DNA of 10,155 nucleotides from Deltaproteobacteria bacterium (GCA_016193385.1 JACPSF010000459.1:1-10155); one strand, 5' to 3'. Positions 1 to 7,375 are shown, counted from the stretch's first letter. The notes: a model not told the origin generated them from the sequence alone. Numbers and translations: made by a program.

Positions 1-350
1 ATCATATGACAGAAGTTTCCTAAGCCGATCGCGGCAGTATCCCCGTCCCCGGATACGCCGATGGAAATCAGCTTGTGGTTGGCCAGGTTGGCGCCGGTGG
101 CTACTGCCGACATCCTTCCATGGACCGCGTTAAAGCCGAAAGACTGGCTGACAAAATAGGCGGGCGTCTTTGAGGAGCAACCGATGCCGCTCAGCTTAAT
201 GACCTTACGCGGGTCAACGCTGCTTTCAAAGAAGGCACGCATGACGGATGCCGAGATGGCATCGTGGCCGCACCCCCGGCACATCGTGGAGGGGGCCCCC
301 TGATAGTCCTTCTCTGTCAAATTGATGCGATTAACTTTCTCTCCCGCCAT
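1..350 (-). CDS. korB: 2-oxoacid:ferredoxin oxidoreductase beta subunit (ThDP-binding), partial at left edge
   Basis: Catalytic beta subunit of a 2-oxoacid (probably 2-oxoglutarate) ferredoxin oxidoreductase. The family binds thiamin diphosphate and the proximal [4Fe-4S] cluster and interconverts 2-oxoacid + CoA with acyl-CoA + CO2 + reduced ferredoxin in the cytoplasm. Only the first 116 residues are present; the gene continues past base 1. Visible are the CRGCGH motif (C24, C27), a third cysteine in GCSSKTP (C58), an HGR motif at 77-79 and the ThDP-binding GDGD at 101-104. The cysteine spacing (3, then 31) matches the cluster ligands of known family members; the fourth ligand would lie outside the window. 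ATG at 348-350 fits the usual family N-terminus and has an AGGAG very close upstream. It overlaps the 3' end of the alpha gene by 34 bases in another frame, so the two are surely co-translated. Substrate (2-oxoglutarate versus another 2-oxoacid) cannot be settled from this fragment. Confidence 0.93.
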   Translation of the reverse strand, partial: MAGEKVNRINLTEKDYQGAPSTMCRGCGHDAISASVMRAFFESSVDPRKVIKLSGIGCSSKTPAYFVSQSFGFNAVHGRMSAVATGANLANHKLISIGVSGDGDTAAIGLGNFCHM

Positions 351-2176
351 TCTCCTACCCTTTCCCTGAGATTGGCTTCGTGGGCTTTGATCTGCCGGAC
401 GATCTCTCCCGCGGTTGCGGGGAGACCGTCATAGATGAGCACGCTGCCAATCTTCGCGCCCAATTCCGGCCATTCCTCTTTGAAAATCGCCGCCATCTGG
501 GCGTCGCGGTTCTGCTCCACCAGATAGACCCGGTCGTGGGCCGAGACGAATTCTCTTACCTCCTCGGTCAAAGGGAGCGCCCTGAGCAGGAGGTGGTCGG
601 TCTTAAGGCCTGAAACGCGCAGCCGGTCACGCGCCTCCTGGACGGGCTCGTAGCTCGAGCCGAAGCAGATGACGCCGGTTTTGGCGCCGTCAGCCGTCTC
701 GATGATCGGCTCGGGGACATATTTGCGTGCCGTTTCGAACTTCCGCCGCAGCCGGTCGAGGGTCTCCTTGTAATCTTTTTCGTCCTCGGAATAGTGCGCG
801 TCTGAGTCGTGACCGGAGCCGCGAGTGAAGTAGGCGGCATGCCGGTGCGTATTCCCTGGGATTGTCCTGTAGGGAATCCCGTCTCCGTCCGCATCGAAAT
901 AGCGGCGGAATTTCTTCCCCTGCTTCTCCCATTGCTCCAGTTGCTCTGCCGTGACCAGCTTGCCGCGGTCGAACGGCTCCTTTGCCAGTACCAGAGGATC
1001 TGAGGACCAGAGGTTCATCCCGAGATCCAGGTCCATCATGACGAAGACAGGAGTCTGGAACCTCTCGGCGAGGTCAAAACTGCGCCGGGAAAAGTCAAAG
1101 CACGACTTCATGTCGTGAGGGATCAGGATGATGTGGCGTGTGTCCCCGTGGGAAGCGCAGTACATGAGCTGGATATCGGCCTGCTGGGTCCGCGTGGGCA
1201 GCCCGGTTGACGGCCCGCCGCGCTGGATGATGAAAAAGACACCCGGCATCTCGGCAAAATAGGCAAGGCCAATGGACTCATTCATGAGTGAAAGTCCGGG
1301 GCCTGAGGTACTGGTCATGGCGCGGGCTCCGGCCCAGCCTGCTCCAAGCACCATGCTGGCGGCAGAGATTTCGTCTTCCGCCTGAACAATCGCATAGGTG
1401 GCTTTGCCTTCTTTCGTCTTGCGCAGCCTGGGGAAGTAGTACTCCATGGCCTCCGCGAGCGAGCTCGACGGGGTAATCGGATACCAGGAGACGACGGCGA
1501 CCCCGCCGAATATTGCCCCAAGCGCACAGGTCGTATTGCCATCGGTGATGATTTTCTCCTTATTCCCGTTGGGGATGGCGACCAACCGAGCCATAGTTTG
1601 GGTGAAACCTTTATCCTTCATGTAGTTGTAGCCGGCCTCGATGCAAATGAGGTTGGACTCTATGACTGCGGGCTTCTTGCCGAAGGTATCTTCTAGCACC
1701 TCCTTGATGGTCTCCATATCGATGCCGAACAGGTACGCTAGGGCCCCGACATAAATCATGTTCCTCTGCTTGGTCCGGAGCGGAGAGGCGGGAACGATTT
1801 TTTGGATCAGCTTATTGGCCGGCACGCCCAGATATTGAACTCCATCCCGCTTCAGGTTGAGGGAAAGCGGTGTCGAGTCGTCGTAGATAATCAGGCCGCC
1901 GTCACGGACGCGGTAGATGTCCTTTGCCGCCGTGGCATCGTTGAACATAACCATGACATCGATGACATCCTTTCGCCCCATGTATCCGTCGGCGCAGGCC
2001 CGAACCTGATACCACGTCGGGAGCCCCTGAATGTTCGAGGGGAACATGTTCTTCGACGAACAGGGGATACCCATTTTGAAAATGGCTTTAAAAAGGATGT
2101 TATTGGCGGAAGCGCTCCCCGTGCCGTTCTCCGTTGCTACACAAATGTTGAGATCGTTAATCGCCGCCGATTCCAT
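317..2176 (-). CDS. korA: 2-oxoacid:ferredoxin oxidoreductase, fused gamma-alpha subunit
   Basis: A 619-residue subunit carrying the gamma domain (about residues 7-190, starting NDLNICVATENGTG) fused to the alpha pyrimidine-binding domain (about 212-400) and a C-terminal alpha region. This gamma-alpha order is the common fused type of two-subunit 2-oxoacid:ferredoxin oxidoreductases. Alpha hallmarks are YPITPSSSL at 232-240, QAEDE at 265-269, TSTSGPGLSLM at 288-298 and the GPSTGLPTRTQQAD stretch near 321-334, all around the ThDP and substrate pocket. With the beta subunit just downstream it should form a cytoplasmic heterodimer or (alpha-beta)2 enzyme passing electrons to ferredoxin. No ferredoxin-like cluster domain is visible in this chain, so an external ferredoxin is expected. 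The start ATG lies 12 bases after a purine-rich GAGGGGAGGG, slightly long spacing; no better in-frame start is seen. The family call is firm; substrate preference is inferred. Confidence 0.95.
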   Translation of the reverse strand: MESAAINDLNICVATENGTGSASANNILFKAIFKMGIPCSSKNMFPSNIQGLPTWYQVRACADGYMGRKDVIDVMVMFNDATAAKDIYRVRDGGLIIYDDSTPLSLNLKRDGVQYLGVPANKLIQKIVPASPLRTKQRNMIYVGALAYLFGIDMETIKEVLEDTFGKKPAVIESNLICIEAGYNYMKDKGFTQTMARLVAIPNGNKEKIITDGNTTCALGAIFGGVAVVSWYPITPSSSLAEAMEYYFPRLRKTKEGKATYAIVQAEDEISAASMVLGAGWAGARAMTSTSGPGLSLMNESIGLAYFAEMPGVFFIIQRGGPSTGLPTRTQQADIQLMYCASHGDTRHIILIPHDMKSCFDFSRRSFDLAERFQTPVFVMMDLDLGMNLWSSDPLVLAKEPFDRGKLVTAEQLEQWEKQGKKFRRYFDADGDGIPYRTIPGNTHRHAAYFTRGSGHDSDAHYSEDEKDYKETLDRLRRKFETARKYVPEPIIETADGAKTGVICFGSSYEPVQEARDRLRVSGLKTDHLLLRALPLTEEVREFVSAHDRVYLVEQNRDAQMAAIFKEEWPELGAKIGSVLIYDGLPATAGEIVRQIKAHEANLRERVGEWRERKLIASI

Positions 2177-2195
2177 ATCCGAGTGACACCCTCCC

Positions 2196-2205
2196 CTCCA
2201 TGGAG
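2196..2205. repeat. 10-bp perfect palindrome in the korA leader
   Basis: CTCCATGGAG is self-complementary and sits just upstream of the alpha-subunit gene. On the minus strand it abuts the purine-rich ribosome-binding segment. It may be an operator half or simply chance; nothing else supports a role. Confidence 0.3.
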
Positions 2206-2224
2206 TTTACGTACACAAGTAGTT

Positions 2225-2252
2225 AGATTAGCATAATCGCGACAAAAGACAA
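2225..2252 (-). promoter_or_regulatory. weak candidate promoter for korAB
   Basis: In the 89-base gap between the CBS gene and korA, the minus strand shows TTGTCT (2252-2247) and TAATCT (2230-2225) separated by 16 bases. Both boxes are poor matches to sigma70 consensus. The korAB pair may instead be read through from the CBS gene, as no strong terminator is seen between them. Confidence 0.2.
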
Positions 2253-2265
2253 GAAAGTGTCGCTC

Positions 2266-3126
2266 CTACCCTGGGGTATACTGCTCCTCGGATTCCCAGA
2301 ATTTTTCAATTTCTTTCCAGGCCTTACGCACGCTCTCGTCGATATCCAGGGCCCTGGCGTACTGCAGGATATCGGCCATCGAGACCAAGCCGACGAGTTC
2401 TCCCCTTTCCCCCAGGATCGGCATATGGCGGAAGTCACCCTTATACATCTCCGCCAGGACCTCGCCGGTAAGAGCAGAACGTGGCGCGGTGATCAAATCG
2501 GTCGTCAGGACCTTTTGGATCGCGGTCTTCCGGGTGTCGATCTTTTTTACGGCAACTCGCCTTAAGACGTCCCGCTCGGTAAAGATTCCTTTGGGCTCAC
2601 CCCCACTGACGACAACCACGCAGCCGGAATCTTCGCGGATCATCGTGTCAATGGTACTGTGGATCGAGCGCCTGGGATCCACTGCCACCGGCTTGCCGGA
2701 CATAATGCTCCCGATGCTTCGGTTCTCTTGAAGGCCCTGCCCTAATTCGACGGCGAGCCTGAGGATGCGGCGCATCGAGATGATCCCGACGATCATCCCT
2801 TTCTCCCCACACACCAGAAGGTGGCGAAATTTTCCTCGGTACATCTTTCCCAACGCTTCGATGATGTGGGTTTCCCGCTGCACTGCCCGGAGGGGGGAAG
2901 TCATCACCCGCCGGATAGTGGTTTTTTTTGGGTCAATTTTCTTGTTCATTACCCGTCTGAGGACGTCTTTTTCAGTGAATATCCCCACCGGAGCTCGCTT
3001 GTCCGTAATGACGACCCGCCCGACATTTTTGGCCGCCATGAGTTCCATGACGGTAAAGATCATGCTCGACGCCTCAGCGGTAATGACCTGGTCGGACATG
3101 ATCTCGCTCACTGTATTGGACAACAT
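2266..3126 (-). CDS. four-CBS-domain protein (two tandem Bateman modules)
   Basis: A 286-residue soluble protein made almost entirely of four CBS domains, roughly at 8-62, 73-127, 140-194 and 205-259. The two halves are an internal duplication with exact 132-residue spacing: GIFTEKDVLRRV at 48 recurs as GIFTERDVLRRV at 180, and MYRGKFRH at 95 recurs as MYKGDFRH at 227. There is no enzymatic, kinase, transporter or DNA-binding domain attached. CBS pairs in other proteins bind adenine nucleotides, S-adenosylmethionine or similar ligands and act as energy sensors, so a regulatory role is the reasonable inference; the partner is unknown. The start is well supported by GGAGGT five bases before ATG (plus-strand 3132-3137). 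It precedes korAB on the same strand, which suggests but does not prove a link with the ferredoxin oxidoreductase. The charged C-terminal tail (261-286) is outside the CBS fold. Confidence 0.9.
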   Translation of the reverse strand: MLSNTVSEIMSDQVITAEASSMIFTVMELMAAKNVGRVVITDKRAPVGIFTEKDVLRRVMNKKIDPKKTTIRRVMTSPLRAVQRETHIIEALGKMYRGKFRHLLVCGEKGMIVGIISMRRILRLAVELGQGLQENRSIGSIMSGKPVAVDPRRSIHSTIDTMIREDSGCVVVVSGGEPKGIFTERDVLRRVAVKKIDTRKTAIQKVLTTDLITAPRSALTGEVLAEMYKGDFRHMPILGERGELVGLVSMADILQYARALDIDESVRKAWKEIEKFWESEEQYTPG

Positions 3127-3136
3127 GAAGCACCTC

Positions 3137-3151
3137 CCGGCGCGAAGCCGG
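3137..3151 (-). other. small GC hairpin abutting the CBS gene ribosome-binding site
   Basis: CCGGC and GCCGG form a 5-bp stem around a 5-base loop in the leader of the CBS-domain gene. Base 3137 is shared with the GGAGGT ribosome-binding site, so folding could affect initiation. A short stem like this can also be chance in GC-rich DNA. Confidence 0.35.
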
Positions 3152-3154
3152 CCT

Positions 3155-3166
3155 CACCTTCGGGTG
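3155..3166 (+). other. CACC-TTCG-GGTG hairpin in the divergent region
   Basis: A 4-bp stem closed by a C-G pair around TTCG, the classic stable UUCG tetraloop when transcribed rightward. On the leftward CBS-gene transcript it would be a CGAA loop. There is no following T-run, so it is not a standard terminator. Confidence 0.3.
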
Positions 3167-3268
3167 GCTAAGACTTCCAGCGCAATCGGTTTTGGTAAAA
3201 TATCTCTCTTTTTCTTTGGGGGCGCAAGGGGCAGTTGCCGGATGGCTGCTATGCCGGGGCGAAGAAGA

Positions 3269-3296
3269 TTGCAGAGCCTGGAGAGGCGTGTTAAAT
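3269..3296 (+). promoter_or_regulatory. candidate promoter for clpS-clpA
   Basis: TTGCAG (3269-3274) and TTAAAT (3291-3296) are separated by 16 bases. The match to consensus is modest, but the position would give a leader of about 24 bases that starts just before the clpS ribosome-binding site. Confidence 0.3.
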
Positions 3297-3312
3297 TGCT
3301 TTTTGTTTCAGC

Positions 3313-3319
3313 GAGGGGG
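3313..3319 (+). promoter_or_regulatory. ribosome-binding site of clpS
   Basis: GAGGGGG lies 7 bases before the ATG at 3327. It supports that start over the longer in-frame reading back to 3192, whose extra 45 residues have no ClpS similarity. Confidence 0.7.
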
Positions 3320-3326
3320 AAGCTCG

Positions 3327-3641
3327 ATGAGCCGAAGGGAAACGGAATTTGACCGCGAGGTCATTACCGAGACCGAAAAGAAACTCAAGAGACCGCCTCT
3401 TTACAAAGTTCTGCTTCACAACGATGACTACACCACCAAGGAGTTTGTCGTTCAGATCCTCCAGTACGTATTTCACAAGGAACATACCGAGGCGGTTCAG
3501 ATCATGCTTCATGTCCATAAAAAGGGGATCGGGGTGGCCGGCGTCTATCCCTACGAGATCGCTGAGACCAAGGTGGCGCTGGTCGAAAGTCTGGCCCGTC
3601 AGCATGAGTACCCGCTAAAGTGCACGATGGAAGAGGCCTGA
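3327..3641 (+). CDS. clpS: ATP-dependent Clp protease adaptor ClpS
   Basis: A 104-residue N-recognin that binds destabilising N-terminal residues and hands the substrate to ClpA for degradation by ClpAP in the cytoplasm. The length matches the family. After a charged, flexible N-terminal tail (1-22) comes the ClpS core: PPLYKVLLHNDDYTT (23-37), MLHVHKKG (60-67), and VYPYEIAETKVALVE leading to the C-terminal YPLKCTMEEA. The pocket residues N32, D33, D34, T36, M60 and H64 align with E. coli N34, D35, D36, T38, M62 and H66. K38 occupies the position of the E. coli gatekeeper M40, which is unusual relative to E. coli and may change side-chain preference. The stop is one base before the clpA ATG, so the two are translationally coupled and made together. 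Confidence 0.97.
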   Translation: MSRRETEFDREVITETEKKLKRPPLYKVLLHNDDYTTKEFVVQILQYVFHKEHTEAVQIMLHVHKKGIGVAGVYPYEIAETKVALVESLARQHEYPLKCTMEEA

Positions 3642-3642
3642 G

Positions 3643-5970
3643 ATGTTCACCAAAGAGCTAGAGGCGACATTGAATTTGGCTTTTTCCGAAGCCAGGCGGC
3701 GGCGTCACGAGTTCGTCTGCGTCGAGCATCTCCTCTTCGCCCTGCTTCAGGATAAAGATGCCAGTTCGACAATCGTCCATTGCGGCGGCGATATCGCCAG
3801 GCTGAGGAAGGAATTGGAGGAGTTTTTCCGCACACACTTGGAGACGCTACCCGAGGGATGGAAACAGGAGCCACAGCAGACCCTCGGCTTTCACCGGGTG
3901 CTGCAGCGGGCGGTGATCCATGGCCAGTCGGCGGAAAAAAAGGAAATCCACGGCGGCAACGTGTTGGTCGCCATCTTCCGGGAGCCGGACTCCTACGCGG
4001 CGTACCTCTTAGAACAACAGGGGATCACGCGCTTCGATGCCATCAATTACATCTCGCACGGTATCTCCAAGATTCCGGTTGCCGAGGAGAGTTCCCCGGG
4101 CCCGGAGGAAGGGTTGGAGGAGGACGAAGAAAGTCCGAAGCCCGCATCGAAGACGGACCCGCTCCAGGCGTTCACGGTGAATTTGGTGGAAAAAGCGCGC
4201 CAGGGTCTGATCGACCCTCTCATCGGCAGGGAAGCTGAGATCGAGCGCACGATTCATATCCTGAGCCGCCGGCGCAAGAACAACCCCATTTACGTGGGCG
4301 ACGCGGGTGTGGGCAAAACCGCGATCGCCGAGGGGCTGGCCCTGCGGATCGCCCAGGGGCGGGTCCCCGAACCCCTCAGGAATGCCGTTATCTATGCCCT
4401 GGACATGGGGGGGCTGTTGGCCGGGACCAGGTTCCGCGGTGACTTCGAGGCGCGCTTAAAGGGCGTTCTAAACCGGCTGAAGAAGCAGCCCAACGCCATC
4501 CTATTCATCGATGAGATCCACACCGTCGTCGGAGCCGGAGCAACCAGCGGAGGGTCGTTAGATGCCTCCAATATGCTGAAGCCCCTCCTTTCTTCCGGGG
4601 AAATGCGCTGCATCGGATCGACCACCTACCACGATTATAAGAGCTATTTTGAGAGAGATCGGGCGCTGGCGCGCCGTTTTGAGAAGATCGAGATCTCCGA
4701 GCCCAGCATCGAGGAGTGCTACAAGATTCTGGAGGGGCTGAAGCCCCATTATGAGAAACATCACGGGGTTCACTATACCTCTTCCGCTTTGCGCGCGGCG
4801 GTCGATCTTTCTGCCAAGCACATCAATGACCGGCGCTTGCCGGACAAGGCGATCGATGTGATCGATGAAGTCGGGGCGAAGGTCAAGCTGCTACCGTTGG
4901 AGAGGCGAAAAAAGACCATTGTTCCGAAAGACATCGAAAAAATCGTAGCCAGAATCGCGAAGATTCCGCCGCGCAGCGTGTCGGCCTCCGATAAGATCCA
5001 GCTGCAGAACCTGGAGCGGGATCTAAAGCTTGTAGTGTTCGGACAGGACGCCGCGATCGAGACCCTGGCCAGCACCATCAGGCTCTCCCGCTCGGGGCTA
5101 GGATCGCCGGAGAAGCCGATCGGCTGTTTTCTCTTCTCGGGCCCGACCGGCGTGGGCAAGACCGAGGTGGCGAAGCAGCTCGCCCGTGTCCTCGGGGTGG
5201 AGTTTCTTCGCTTCGATATGAGCGAATACATGGAGAAGCATACGGTTTCGCGCCTGATCGGCGCTCCTCCCGGCTACGTCGGCTTCGATCAGGGAGGGCT
5301 GCTCACGGACGCCATCAACCGGAGCCCGTACGCCGTGTTATTGCTCGATGAGATCGAAAAGGCGCATCCCGACCTCTTCAGTATTCTGTTGCAGGTTATG
5401 GATCACGCGACGCTGACCGACAATAACGGGCGGAAGGCGGACTTTCGCAATATCGCCCTGATCATGACGACCAACGCCGGCGCGCGGGAGATGAGCGAGA
5501 AGCCGCTCGGATTCGGTTCTCGCACTAATGTGGGAAAGGGCAAGGAAGCGATCGAGAAGATGTTCAGCCCGGAGTTTCGTAACCGCCTGGATGCCACCAT
5601 CTTCTTTAACTCCTTGAGCCCGGAGATTATCGAGCGCGTAGTGGATAAGTTTATCATGGAACTCGAGGCCCAGCTCAGTGAAAAAAAAGTTTTTCTCCAG
5701 CTCTCCCCAAAGGCGCGCCGCTGGCTTGCCGAGAGGGGTTATGACCCGACTTTCGGGGCGCGTCCCATGGCCCGCCTGATCCAGACGGAAATTAAGCGGG
5801 TGCTGGCCGATGAGATCCTTTTCGGGAGGCTCCAGAACGGCGGCAGGGCGGAGATCGATGAGAGCGAAGGGAAGCTCACCTTTGACTACCAGGAGCTTTC
5901 AGCTTCGGAGGCCAAGAAATCGGGCGAGGAAGCCTCCAAAGCCGGATTGACCACTTCCTCGGATTCCTGA
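3643..5970 (+). CDS. clpA: ATP-dependent Clp protease ATP-binding subunit ClpA
   Basis: A 775-residue double-AAA+ unfoldase that forms a hexamer on ClpP and threads unfolded substrates into it; its N-domain is the docking site for ClpS. The Clp N domain covers about 1-145, followed by an acidic Glu/Pro-rich linker (about 146-175). AAA module 1 has Walker A GDAGVGKT at 219-226 and Walker B ILFIDE ending at 291. AAA module 2 has Walker A GPTGVGKT at 500-507 and Walker B VLLLDE at 565-570. There is no ClpB-type coiled-coil middle domain. LGF at 622-624 is at the position of the IGL/IGF loop that contacts ClpP, so this is a protease partner and not a ClpB-like disaggregase. Length is slightly above the usual 750-760 because of a hydrophilic Ser/Ala/Glu/Lys tail. 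The ATG follows clpS by one base, with GAAGAGG inside clpS as the likely ribosome-binding site. clpP is not in the window. Confidence 0.97.
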   Translation: MFTKELEATLNLAFSEARRRRHEFVCVEHLLFALLQDKDASSTIVHCGGDIARLRKELEEFFRTHLETLPEGWKQEPQQTLGFHRVLQRAVIHGQSAEKKEIHGGNVLVAIFREPDSYAAYLLEQQGITRFDAINYISHGISKIPVAEESSPGPEEGLEEDEESPKPASKTDPLQAFTVNLVEKARQGLIDPLIGREAEIERTIHILSRRRKNNPIYVGDAGVGKTAIAEGLALRIAQGRVPEPLRNAVIYALDMGGLLAGTRFRGDFEARLKGVLNRLKKQPNAILFIDEIHTVVGAGATSGGSLDASNMLKPLLSSGEMRCIGSTTYHDYKSYFERDRALARRFEKIEISEPSIEECYKILEGLKPHYEKHHGVHYTSSALRAAVDLSAKHINDRRLPDKAIDVIDEVGAKVKLLPLERRKKTIVPKDIEKIVARIAKIPPRSVSASDKIQLQNLERDLKLVVFGQDAAIETLASTIRLSRSGLGSPEKPIGCFLFSGPTGVGKTEVAKQLARVLGVEFLRFDMSEYMEKHTVSRLIGAPPGYVGFDQGGLLTDAINRSPYAVLLLDEIEKAHPDLFSILLQVMDHATLTDNNGRKADFRNIALIMTTNAGAREMSEKPLGFGSRTNVGKGKEAIEKMFSPEFRNRLDATIFFNSLSPEIIERVVDKFIMELEAQLSEKKVFLQLSPKARRWLAERGYDPTFGARPMARLIQTEIKRVLADEILFGRLQNGGRAEIDESEGKLTFDYQELSASEAKKSGEEASKAGLTTSSDS

Positions 5971-5980
5971 TTCCGTCTCT

Positions 5981-5996
5981 CCAAGCCCCGCCTTGG
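5981..5996 (+). other. short hairpin in the clpA to peptidase gap
   Basis: CCAAG and CTTGG form a 5-bp stem around a 6-base C-rich loop in the 45-base gap. There is no T-run after it, so termination is unlikely; it could be a processing or attenuation structure, or chance. Confidence 0.25.
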
Positions 5997-6015
5997 CCAT
6001 CCGACCCCCTCTTTC

Positions 6016-7305
6016 ATGGAACCGATCGTCGTTGTTCTTTTTCTAACGTTATTTCTGTTGGAGTTTCTCGTTGAGTTCACGCTGAACGAGCTCAACCTGA
6101 GTCACGTGCGTCAAGAATCCATGAGGAGGGCCGGTCCGGGGCTCTTCGATGGTTGGGTGACCCCGCAGGTATACCGAAAATCGGTCGACTACACGCTCGC
6201 CAAAGGGAGGTTTCAGCGTTGGGAATCGATCTATGACAGACTGGTCGTTCTCTGGGTTCTTTTCGGCGGCGTGCTCCCCTATCTGGATCGCCTCACTCAG
6301 ACGGCCGGCGGCTTCTTTTCGCCGGGGGCCCACGCCACAGCCATCCTCTTCTGCTTTGGTGTGGCCGCGATTTTCTCGGTTTTGGGGCTGCCAGGAGAGC
6401 TCTACGCCACCTTCATAATCGAGGAACGCTTCGGTTTTAACAAGACAACGCTACGGCTCTTTTTCACCGATAAGCTCAAAGCCCTCATTCTCGGCGTCGT
6501 GATCGGCATTCCCTTTCTTTTTGGCGTGCTCTGGTTAATGGACAGGGCAGGAGCTTACTGGTGGCTCTGGGCCTTTCTCTTCATCTTCGCCTTTCAATTC
6601 CTCATGGTCATTGTCTACCCTACCCTCATCGCCCCGCTCTTCAACAAATTCGAGCCGTTGCCCGACGGCGAGATGCGGCAGCGGATTTTCGCATTAGCGG
6701 CCCAAGTGGGCTTCAAAGCGGGCGGAATCTATGTGATGGATGGCTCGAGGCGCTCGGCCCACTCCAATGCCTATTTCACGGGACTGGGGAAGGCCAAGCG
6801 GATTGTGCTCTTCGATACCCTCATCAACCAACTTACGATAGAGCAAGGACTCGCTGTCCTGGCCCATGAGATGGGTCATTACAAGATGAAGCACATTCGC
6901 CGGATGATGGTCATTAGGGGTTTGTTATTGCTGGTCGGGCTATACATTTTAAGCCTGCTTCTGGACTACACGCCCCTGTTCCGTGCCTTCGGCTTGGCAG
7001 AGCCGTCGTACCACGGGGCTTTGGTTCTTTTCAGTCTGGTTTCCGGTCCGGCGACCTTCTACCTTGGGCCGCTCATGAACTTTCTTTCGCGCCGGCACGA
7101 GTATGAAGCGGACCTTTTTGCCGCAAGGACCTTAAAGGATGCAAAGCCCATGGAAGGAGCGCTGATCCAGTTGACCGTCGAGAACCTCGCCAACTTGGCG
7201 CCCCATCCCTGGTATTCCGCCTATCACTACTCCCATCCGACTCCGGTGGAACGCATCCAGGCGATCCGGGAAGCGGCAGATCGAGACGCTCTTGGGCCAC
7301 CTTGA
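6016..7305 (+). CDS. M48 family metallopeptidase, Ste24-type CAAX prenyl protease-like
   Basis: A 429-residue integral membrane zinc metallopeptidase with the full Ste24 layout. The N-terminal membrane domain contains EERFGFNKTT at 136-145, a conserved family motif. It is followed by the M48 catalytic domain with SAHSNAYFTG at 247-256, zinc site HEMGH at 284-288 and third-ligand motif EYEAD at 362-366. About seven hydrophobic segments are visible (near 3-22, 75-91, 105-122, 150-172, 180-202, 298-318 and 335-358). All catalytic residues are intact, so it should be active. Eukaryotic Ste24 trims prenylated CAAX proteins; bacteria generally lack these, so the role is more likely membrane-protein quality control or another proteolytic task, by analogy with HtpX. 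It starts 45 bases after clpA in the same frame. ATG 6016 is the first possible start, since the clpA stop is directly upstream in frame. No ribosome-binding site is visible, so coupling to clpA translation is plausible. Confidence 0.93.
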   Translation: MEPIVVVLFLTLFLLEFLVEFTLNELNLSHVRQESMRRAGPGLFDGWVTPQVYRKSVDYTLAKGRFQRWESIYDRLVVLWVLFGGVLPYLDRLTQTAGGFFSPGAHATAILFCFGVAAIFSVLGLPGELYATFIIEERFGFNKTTLRLFFTDKLKALILGVVIGIPFLFGVLWLMDRAGAYWWLWAFLFIFAFQFLMVIVYPTLIAPLFNKFEPLPDGEMRQRIFALAAQVGFKAGGIYVMDGSRRSAHSNAYFTGLGKAKRIVLFDTLINQLTIEQGLAVLAHEMGHYKMKHIRRMMVIRGLLLLVGLYILSLLLDYTPLFRAFGLAEPSYHGALVLFSLVSGPATFYLGPLMNFLSRRHEYEADLFAARTLKDAKPMEGALIQLTVENLANLAPHPWYSAYHYSHPTPVERIQAIREAADRDALGPP

Positions 7306-7330
7306 CAAAGAGAGCGGGCCTTAACATAGA
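7302..7330 (+). promoter_or_regulatory. candidate sigma70-type promoter for the secreted-protein genes
   Basis: A perfect TTGACA at 7302-7307, overlapping the peptidase stop codon, is followed after 17 bases by CATAGA at 7325-7330 (three of six consensus positions). Transcription would begin near 7337, giving a leader of about 75 bases before the ATG at 7412 that includes the hairpin at 7359-7375. The weak second box keeps confidence moderate. Confidence 0.45.
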
Positions 7331-7358
7331 TTGATTTACGAGGCATGTTGTGCGATGT

Positions 7359-7375
7359 CAGGTCGGGGCGACCTG
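7359..7375. repeat. perfect 7-bp inverted repeat with GGG loop
   Basis: CAGGTCG and CGACCTG flank GGG, giving a stable stem-loop about 37 bases before the start of the BNR protein gene. It may be an mRNA leader structure, an operator, or one copy of a dispersed palindromic repeat; a second copy is not seen in this window. Confidence 0.55.

Larger units (their letters stand above)
3127..3326. other. divergent intergenic region between the CBS gene and clpS
   Basis: About 200 bases separate the two oppositely oriented start codons, so promoters for both the CBS/kor block and the clpSA block are expected here. It contains two small hairpins, an AT-rich patch (about 3187-3225, including TAAAAT at 3196-3201) and a weak promoter candidate nearer clpS. 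No convincing small gene is seen; the clpS frame stays open back to 3192, but that extension does not resemble ClpS. Confidence 0.6.

Noticed and set aside
2153..2200. short upstream reading frame beginning in the CCATGG palindrome before korA
   Set aside because: About 14 codons, no ribosome-binding site, and no recognisable leader-peptide feature.
1802..2236. 144-codon plus-strand open frame opposite korA
   Set aside because: Antisense to the highly conserved gamma domain and with no recognisable motif.
2240..2262. terminator after the CBS gene (CGACA...TGTCG)
   Set aside because: Five-base stem with a 13-base loop and no T-run; too weak to call.
3192..3326. 45-residue N-terminal extension of ClpS in the same open frame
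   Set aside because: It is unlike ClpS, would make the protein far longer than the family norm, and a good ribosome-binding site precedes ATG 3327.
2765..3352. 195-codon plus-strand open frame across the CBS gene
   Set aside because: It lies antisense to a gene with clear CBS repeats, its product has no recognisable features, and it runs into clpS; a shadow frame.
3780..4238. 152-codon plus-strand frame inside clpA
   Set aside because: Overlaps clpA in another frame; Gly/Arg-rich low-complexity product typical of a GC-rich shadow.
4773..5231. 152-codon minus-strand open frame opposite clpA
   Set aside because: Shadow of the conserved AAA modules in GC-rich coding sequence.
5981..5996. intrinsic terminator after clpA
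   Set aside because: The stem is only 5 bp and no T-run follows.
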